From positions 21,625,501-21,689,500 of the forward strand of contig JAQISU010000155.1 in the NCBI GenBank assembly GCA_029339505.1: DNA of 64,000 bases, read 5' to 3'. The DNA is from Unio delphinus. Lineage: Eukaryota; Mollusca; Bivalvia; Unionida; Unionidae. The stretch's first letter is position 1, and every line of letters starts with the position of its first letter. A program made the position numbers and the translations under genes. Under the pieces are notes generated by a model. That model was given only the letters and a program-made list of their open reading frames with translations. It had not been told where the DNA came from and did not search any database. Positions 60,156 through 64,000 of this stretch are shown here, piece after piece.

Positions 60156-61353
60156 GTCAAAATCATTTGGTGGTCAACAACCCAATAATTCACTGGTATT
60201 TGCAAATAAGAATAAACCCGACGGTACCCCAGACTGGAACGTTGTTTCCATACCAACCGGATCATACCAAATCGAACAAATCAATGATGAATTCGCGCGT
60301 AGAATAAAATCGATTACTGGAAAAGAATCAAAAATAGCTATAACAGTTCATGTGCCGACACTATCATCTGCCATTGAAATAAGCACAGAGGGTTATGTCG
60401 TAGATATCTATCAAAGTTCTATTAGAACCGTACTGGGATGGCCTGAATTACCACCCGGTGGAAAAACCGTTAAATTACCAGAACCACAAAAAACTGATTA
60501 TATCACCGACAGGACAAAATCTGATAATCCAGTAAAGAGTTATAAAGATCATAGATTTACTATAGAGTTTTTTAGTTTAGTATATCGACCAATTGGAGAA
60601 GAGGAGGAAGTAAAGGAGCATCATAATTTTTTTGTTAACGAACCTAAAATCATTGACAATTTCACAGCAATGAATAAAGATTTTTCATTGTTGTTAATAC
60701 CCCTTAAATCCGGTACTCTCACTCGAGATGAATTTATCAGCGTTGTAGAAACATGTAACAAAATCATCAATGACATGGAAACATTTAACCTAAAAATTAT
60801 TCAGGATATATTAGATCACAATAACCCCCAAACGAGAACAACATTTGCAGCGAAGTATAATATACGCGTCAAAGATATCCCCACATTCAAACTACCAGGA
60901 TATAATATCTCAGAATTACAAAAATCTCTCAGTGATGCCATCGATGAAGGTTTCAAAAAAATCCATGATACGTGGAAAAAAACACAACCACAACCACAAA
61001 CAACTATCCTCAAACATAATAATGACCCAGATGGTGGTGGCAGGCATATTGCTCCGTTCAATGTGAATATTTCAACGGTGATTGCGCTCAATTTAGTATG
61101 TGATGTGATCGAAGGAAGCTATCAAATAAATTTAGAACGATCAAATCAAGCTCAGCAAGGATATATTTTGTATTCATTTGCACCAACAGCCCCTCCAGGG
61201 TTTTTAATAATTGAGTCTCCGGTGAATCCAGTCTATATGCGATGTCATAATAATTCATTAACCAGAATTAATTTCAAACTCACAGATCAGTCTAATAATC
61301 TGATTGATTTACAAGAGGAGGTTTTACAAATTAGTCTATTTGTGAAATCATAA
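60040..61353 (+). CDS. Penton-like minor capsid protein, copy B
   Basis: 437 residues from the Met of 'MISITSTNPEFSVNFPSPVP'. An upstream Met at 59962 is in frame, but its extra 26 residues overlap the membrane protein and do not look like penton sequence. First strands 'FSVNFPSPVPVKEIALAKLR' and the C-terminal 'INFKLTDQSNNLIDLQEEVL', typical of Polinton minor capsid proteins ('...L.D..G..IDL.G..V...L'), support the call. By family knowledge it forms the fivefold vertex. It is the last gene before the right terminal repeat. No homologue of A is visible because the window starts too late. Confidence 0.85.
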   Translation: MISITSTNPEFSVNFPSPVPVKEIALAKLRVYHSWPNIRSKSFGGQQPNNSLVFANKNKPDGTPDWNVVSIPTGSYQIEQINDEFARRIKSITGKESKIAITVHVPTLSSAIEISTEGYVVDIYQSSIRTVLGWPELPPGGKTVKLPEPQKTDYITDRTKSDNPVKSYKDHRFTIEFFSLVYRPIGEEEEVKEHHNFFVNEPKIIDNFTAMNKDFSLLLIPLKSGTLTRDEFISVVETCNKIINDMETFNLKIIQDILDHNNPQTRTTFAAKYNIRVKDIPTFKLPGYNISELQKSLSDAIDEGFKKIHDTWKKTQPQPQTTILKHNNDPDGGGRHIAPFNVNISTVIALNLVCDVIEGSYQINLERSNQAQQGYILYSFAPTAPPGFLIIESPVNPVYMRCHNNSLTRINFKLTDQSNNLIDLQEEVLQISLFVKS

Positions 61354-61369
61354 ATGATTTTCGTCCTAA

Positions 61370-61572
61370 GGACTGGATCAAATATTCGGTTAACCTAGAA
61401 CTGAAAGTTCTAGAAGCAGAGGGGGTGAGTGACAACGACGTTGCGACGCGAATGTTTTCAGACAAGGGTCAGAGACTTATTTTTTCGCGAGAAGGGTCTA
61501 GTGTTATTTTGGAGGGGGTATAATCAAAAATAAAAACAAAAAAAAGTTGTCTGATTCGCCCCCTCTGCTGCT
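61370..61572. repeat. Right terminal inverted repeat, copy B
   Basis: Inverse of 45135-45340. The inner end contains 'GGACTGGATCAAATATTCGG' plus TTAA, a stray copy of the last ATPase codons, followed by the 161-bp unit ending at CTGCTGCT (61572). TSD CCAGT follows. Confidence 0.93.
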
Positions 61573-61577
61573 CCAGT

Positions 61578-64000
61578 GTCAAGGTGATAGTCGTGTATTT
61601 TCATCATTTTTCGTCATCAGTGTGATGTAAGTGTTCATATATAATCGTAATTCTGTTTGCAATTCATGGTGAAATGTATGCTATATTTGCCATTTGAAAC
61701 CGGTCACACTATTTACTTTTATTTTATATTAGCAATTCGATTTTTTTTTACCAGATGGAGTTCATGTTAGTTATTGCCCAAATTCTTCTATATGTTGTGA
61801 TATTTGTGAAAACTGTTTCGCTGAATTTCCCGAGTGTGTTCCCAAAACTTATAAATATGGATTAAATCCACCGTTGTTTGCAACTGTGATTTAGCAGGGA
61901 TCGAGTGAAGGTCCGAAGATTTGGAAACAAAAGTCTCTGCATACAGATTTCGACTTCATTTTTTTTTTCGGTGGGGGGAGTATAATGGTATGGTATAGTA
62001 GTGTAATACGCACAGGGGTATTCACTTGACCGAGCGGTGTCAAAACCCTGGCGCGAGTCACGCTGGAAGTCATAAGTTTTCCCCAAATTTCCAAAGACTT
62101 CCATACAACTTGAGTTGTAAAATGGAAAGAGAGACGTGTCTGCTATAACTAATAATCTTTGCTCTAATCAATTGGCGACCCAGAGGAGACAACTTGCCCA
62201 AACGTCTATTAACTGCACCTTAGCATGGTTTTTCTCCATTATCATCCCATTTCCGTACCGCAAGCCCGTCATGCCATCGAAATTCCACTAGCATTCCATT
62301 ACTAACTGGGAAATATTTAACTGCGCGCCTCTAGGCCAGTCAATCCACAGAATTTCCGGCGTATCACGCTCATATACATACGCCCATTTTCCACTATGGA
62401 CACGTAAACGGTACCTACCAAGTTCCAACTTATTGATTCCATTCTATAATTTACTGATTTCCAACCATAAATGCCGCCTTTTCAATCACAATACTTGTAT
62501 ACACCACTGAATTTTAATATGGACCATGTTACACCAGGGACAGTCATTCGGCTTGTGCCTAAAATCACTACTAACGAACCCAGCATGGTTCAAATTCACT
62601 AACACTCCTCTCTGTGATGTTTTCTCCTACTAACTGGCTAACTATTTCGGGCTAGCAACTCCAAATTTATTACAGTAGTTTTTACTGCTACAAATAATTT
62701 TTAAAAAATATGTTAGTTTCATACCATAGTTCTGAACACTGCTATTTATACTTTGTTTTCATATTCGAAAACTGCCGACTCTTGGCTGGGAACATTGTGT
62801 TTCTTTTGTTTTCGAGACACGCTACCACTAATTATACAATACTTCTCTTAAAATGGTTCAACGTTTATTTCACTACTGATATCAGAATAAGAAAAACATA
62901 TTCGGCAATACTGTCAATGTGTCATCGTCAACATTGACGTCTACTGACCATTGTCTTAGTCAAATCCATTAAATAAATATGAGATATGATTGTCATTATC
63001 GAATTTCCTTCTCAATTACATGGATCATTTTGAAGTCACCATGTGTGTCTTTCGGATGACGAAATAACGTACACGGCATAACGACATAGTGTGTCGGATC
63101 CAACCCATGTGACATATTATGACATCCGGTTCCAGATTGTGCTATTCTAAAACATAAACCCACGTGAGGTTCCGAACCATAATTTGGCTCACAAATTCCA
63201 GTACCACTTGAGTACGTTTCATCAACAATTTTCGCTAACAACTAAATCATTTTTTCTGTGCAAGATTATAGTACAAATCACATAGCTCATGTGCGCACTC
63301 TGAATCACTTTTTGTAGCTAATGGTGTCATTTTCGACATTTTGATTACACATACATATATATGGCGTTTATTGATTTTATTTCGCGCCGTGTACATCAAA
63401 ATTCCATTGAAGATTATTGTATAATTACATCGAAGATCGCTTAACGGCAAAATTCAATGATAATGTACGTAGACGTTTTTAGACACAATCGCCCACGTTA
63501 GCTAATCCCGTTTTAACAGGTTTCTGTCGAGCACTGTGACATAAGAGCGAAAGCGCCTGATGTTGTTAAGAAGTTGTGCTACAATCATAAACAGAGCGAC
63601 AGTGTTGTCATTTATAAACAAAGCATGGAAGAAACAAAGCATGTTATATCGTGTGTTATATTTTAATTCGTACATAGTAAATAGAGGATCTCAAATTGGT
63701 AATGATTTAATACTGAATTTATGAAACGACTTAAATGATGTCCATCTTTTGCGAGCCATGACTATCAAAGGTTGATATTATTCAACGAGTTTCGTTAATT
63801 TAATATTAAATAAAACCCATCTGATATTCTTTTATCACAGTTTTTATTTCAGTGAAAAATATTTAGAAAGAACGAAGAACGAATAATTTAGTTTTCATTC
63901 TGACAGACATTACATCTTTCATTTATTGTGCGTAAAAATAGTCCCAACAAAGCTAAACCAGTAATTAACGTTTAAAAATAGATCATAATTTTCTTACAAT
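61578..64000. other. Intergenic DNA right of copy B
   Basis: AT-rich. Two adjoining minus-strand ORFs (62996-63241, 63247-63450) in different frames could be exons or a broken gene, but no family is recognised. Nothing else supported. Confidence 0.4.

Larger units (their letters stand above)
45135..61572 (+). mobile_element. Polinton/Maverick copy B, complete
   Basis: 16,438 bp, bounded by inverted repeats that start AGCAGCAGAGGGGGCG and flanked by CCAGT on both sides (45130-45134 and 61573-61577). Nearly all genes are open. Left to right: ATPase (minus), zinc ribbon and phospholipase, integrase (plus), polymerase/helicase (minus), zinc protein, HNH remnant, small protein, then eight late genes (plus). 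The near-identical terminal repeats and open genes point to a recent insertion. Losses in B: both HNH modules and one small C-terminus. Confidence 0.96.

Noticed and set aside
62996..63450. Host gene exons
   Set aside because: Two adjoining ORFs in different frames, without family motifs or clear splice evidence; left as unsupported.

Overview
This is eukaryotic genomic DNA, probably from a marine invertebrate and most plausibly a mollusc. The evidence is AT-rich intergenic DNA, long microsatellites, tRNA-derived SINEs with a CGTTAAA-type core and (CAA)n tails, degraded RTE- and Jockey-like LINE fragments, hAT-type MITEs, and two histone-type 3' stem-loops. I found no convincing intact host gene. 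The coding content is almost entirely Polinton/Maverick (integrating, virus-like) DNA.

Three Polinton-type insertions are visible. Copy A (position 1 to 13894, left end outside the window) and copy B (45135-61572, complete) belong to one lineage. They face each other in inverted orientation, about 31 kb apart. B is bounded by near-identical ~0.2 kb terminal inverted repeats and a perfect 5-bp duplication (CCAGT). Its genes are mostly intact: A32/FtsK-like packaging ATPase, zinc-ribbon protein, parvovirus-type phospholipase A2 domain, DDE integrase, a large B-family DNA polymerase/SF1-helicase fusion, a Cys-rich zinc protein, a small conserved protein, then a rightward structural block (two unassigned virion-type proteins, double-jelly-roll major capsid protein, basic core-like protein, adenain-like protease, repetitive fibre-like protein, membrane protein, penton-like minor capsid protein). 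A has the same order but is decaying. Its polymerase N-terminus, capsid, protease N-terminus, core protein, fibre and membrane-protein genes carry stops, frameshifts, deletions or duplications, while integrase, ATPase and the polymerase/helicase core stay open. A keeps two HNH-type nuclease modules that B has lost.

The third insertion, C (about 23.1-29.0 kb, perhaps to 32.3 kb, minus strand), is a heavily degraded element of a different Polinton lineage. Remains of its protease, capsid, penton and packaging ATPase are recognisable. A BIR (inhibitor-of-apoptosis) domain relic lies upstream and is interrupted by a hAT-type MITE.

The rest of 13.9-45.1 kb is repeat-rich host DNA: LINE relics near 14.0, 19.0, 22 and 38.5 kb, SINEs near 37.1 and 40.4 kb, a 37-bp satellite near 41 kb, a hAT MITE at 42954-43151, and several minisatellites and microsatellites. 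A is inserted inside a LINE relic.

Most notable in the A/B lineage: a polymerase-helicase (plus HNH) fusion; a canonical -1 frameshift heptamer, present in both copies by different sequence, joining the zinc-ribbon frame to an ATG-less phospholipase A2 frame; a fast-changing fibre gene; and termini built as units that themselves end in inverted 16-mers.
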